Assembly (NCBI GenBank): GCA_038204345.1
Contig: JBBRDB010000151.1
Location: 1 to 6,573, forward strand
Origin: JAHJSA01 sp038204345
GTDB lineage: Bacteria > Actinomycetota > Thermoleophilia > RBG-16-64-13
Direction: 5' to 3'
Length of the DNA: 6,573 nucleotides
The position numbers were made by a program, and so were the translations under genes. The notes below the pieces were generated by a model. It did no database searches and was not told where the DNA came from. It saw nothing but the letters and a program-made list of their open reading frames with translations. Shown piece by piece: positions 6,060-6,573 of this stretch; position 1 is the stretch's first letter; every line of letters begins with the position of its first letter.

Positions 6060-6313
6060 CACGGCTCCTTCAGTAGTCGGTACTCCTCCACCAGCGCCAG
6101 CAGTTGCCTCACCTGATATGGCTTCGCTTGACCTTTGTGGTCCTGCAGATTGAGCAAGACGCCTTGATATTCAGGGTGGCGGAAGATGTGGTGCGACCCT
6201 CTGACACGCGCTTCGACGAACCCTGATTCCACAGCCAATCTGACGATTTGGGCAAACCGTACATTCGTAGGGTTCCGCCGTATCTTGGCGTACAAGCGCA
6301 GCGTGTCACCCAC
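6059..6313 (-). CDS. hicA: HicA-family toxin (mRNA interferase)
   Basis: This 84-residue HicA toxin has a small dsRBD-like fold; family members cleave or block mRNAs when free of HicB. The core is NPTNVRFAQIVRLAVESGF (14-32), then RGSHHIFRHPEYQG (38-51) with the conserved Gly-Ser-His containing the catalytic His (H41). It continues with LLNLQDHKGQAKPYQVRQLL (53-72), ending in a helix. This is the slightly longer HicA type with a KIRRNPTNVRF start rather than the shortest ones. No ATG is available: an in-frame stop lies directly before the GTG at 6313, making GTG the natural start, with a weak AGG site 5 bases upstream. The gene appears intact and active. GC content is lower than in the left part of the window, which fits mobile toxin-antitoxin modules. 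Confidence 0.92.
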   Translation of the reverse strand: MGDTLRLYAKIRRNPTNVRFAQIVRLAVESGFVEARVRGSHHIFRHPEYQGVLLNLQDHKGQAKPYQVRQLLALVEEYRLLKEP

Positions 6314-6332
6314 TCAGACCTGCTTCCCATGC

Positions 6333-6354
6333 ATGGTACCTTATGCGGTACCAT
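6333..6354 (-). promoter_or_regulatory. Candidate HicB operator upstream of hicA
   Basis: ATGGTACC (6333-6340) and GGTACCAT (6347-6354) form a perfect 8-bp inverted repeat with a 6-base spacer; each arm holds the palindrome GGTACC. It ends 19 bases before the hicA start. HicB antitoxins with a DNA-binding domain commonly autoregulate by binding inverted repeats in their promoter, and this position suits that role. Confidence 0.6.
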
Positions 6355-6361
6355 ACTCCAA
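6333..6361 (-). promoter_or_regulatory. Possible hicAB promoter overlapping the operator
   Basis: On the minus strand TTGGAG (6361-6356) and TACCAT (6338-6333) are separated by 17 bases. The hexamers are weak (3/6 and 4/6 matches), but the inverted repeat fills the spacer and -10 box exactly, as expected for repression by HicB. Confidence 0.3.
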
Positions 6362-6458
6362 GACCGTGACATCCGGTCTCAAGATCGCTTTTACCTGTTT
6401 GCTCCTGTCTGATTCTCCTAGACATCTCAGCCAGCTTCACTCGGACCATGGTTGCATC
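6362..6458. other. Intergenic sequence between hicAB and the SOS-type region
   Basis: No gene is supported here. Base composition is lower in GC than the operons to the left (60 of 120 bases are G or C in 6361-6480 by my count). A minus-strand frame starting at the CAT at 6448-6450 has no recognisable protein character or ribosome site. Confidence 0.4.
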
Positions 6459-6487
6459 TTGGCAGCGAACAAATGTTCGTATAGACT
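6459..6487 (+). promoter_or_regulatory. Possible rightward promoter containing a LexA-type box
   Basis: TTGGCA (6459-6464, 5/6 to TTGACA) and TAGACT (6482-6487, 4/6 to TATAAT) are spaced by 17 bases. The LexA-type palindrome at 6466-6479 lies wholly in the spacer, a usual repressing position. The gene it would serve lies beyond the right edge. Confidence 0.4.
6466..6479. promoter_or_regulatory. LexA/DinR-type SOS box 1
   Basis: CGAACAAATGTTCG matches the Gram-positive SOS operator pattern CGAAC-RNRY-GTTCG (as recalled) at every defined position. LexA is expected to repress here until DNA damage. Confidence 0.65.
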
Positions 6488-6533
6488 GGAGCCCCCCCAT
6501 CTTCCGTCCGAGGGGATCGGTACAGTGCTCTAG

Positions 6534-6547
6534 CGAACATACGTTCA
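6534..6547. promoter_or_regulatory. LexA/DinR-type SOS box 2
   Basis: CGAACATACGTTCA matches the same pattern except for the last base, including the RNRY centre. It is 68 bases from box 1. Two boxes in one intergenic region raise the likelihood that both are real operators. Confidence 0.55.
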
Positions 6548-6573
6548 TGATTTTGAGCAACATATCATGCATT

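Noticed and set aside
6306..6572. Small minus-strand protein upstream of hicA
   Set aside because: It crosses the hicA operator and both SOS-type boxes, has no ribosome site and no recognisable features.
6547..6573. Start of a plus-strand gene at the ATG at 6547
   Set aside because: No ribosome site precedes it and the ATG overlaps the end of SOS box 2; only nine codons are visible.

Overview
The window is high-GC bacterial DNA (about 70% in a stretch of dctM I counted by hand) with strong GGAGG-type ribosome sites. Two 14-bp elements at the right end fit the CGAAC-N4-GTTCG LexA operator used by Gram-positive-type bacteria rather than the enterobacterial CTGT-N8-ACAG. This suggests a high-GC Gram-positive lineage such as a deep-branching actinobacterium or high-GC Firmicute, or possibly Chloroflexota. 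Nothing here fixes the taxon.

Layout, left to right. Bases 1-121 hold a hairpin with a T-rich tail and a long G run, probably the gap behind an unseen dctP. Bases 122-3471 (+) form a tight operon: dctQ and dctM (TRAP transporter membrane subunits), then a UbiD-family prenylated-FMN (de)carboxylase whose start codon overlaps the dctM stop (ATGA). A GC-rich hairpin at 3474-3504 separates this operon from a convergent gene for a DODA/YgiD-type class III extradiol dioxygenase (3524-4393, -). Bases 4394-4870 carry no convincing protein gene but contain a dense series of inverted repeats (4495-4723) that looks like a structured RNA, followed by short tandem repeats. Then comes a PcaD-like alpha/beta hydrolase (4871-5668, +). 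Its 3' end overlaps by 11 bases the end of a convergent hicA-hicB toxin-antitoxin operon (6313 down to 5658, -). The hicAB promoter holds a perfect 8-bp inverted repeat, a likely HicB operator. The last 110 bases carry two LexA-type boxes, the first in the spacer of a plausible rightward promoter for a gene beyond the window.

Functionally, the left two-thirds reads as uptake and processing of small organic or aromatic acids: TRAP import, UbiD-type decarboxylation or carboxylation, extradiol ring cleavage, and an enol-lactonase-like hydrolase. The genes are in different transcription units, so a single pathway is only a hypothesis. The right end (hicAB and SOS-type boxes), with lower GC near 50%, looks like accessory DNA.

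The most interesting items are the 230-base structured intergenic region, the paired SOS-type boxes, and the UbiD low-complexity N-terminal extension, which carries a perfect 10-bp hairpin and a 21-bp tandem repeat.
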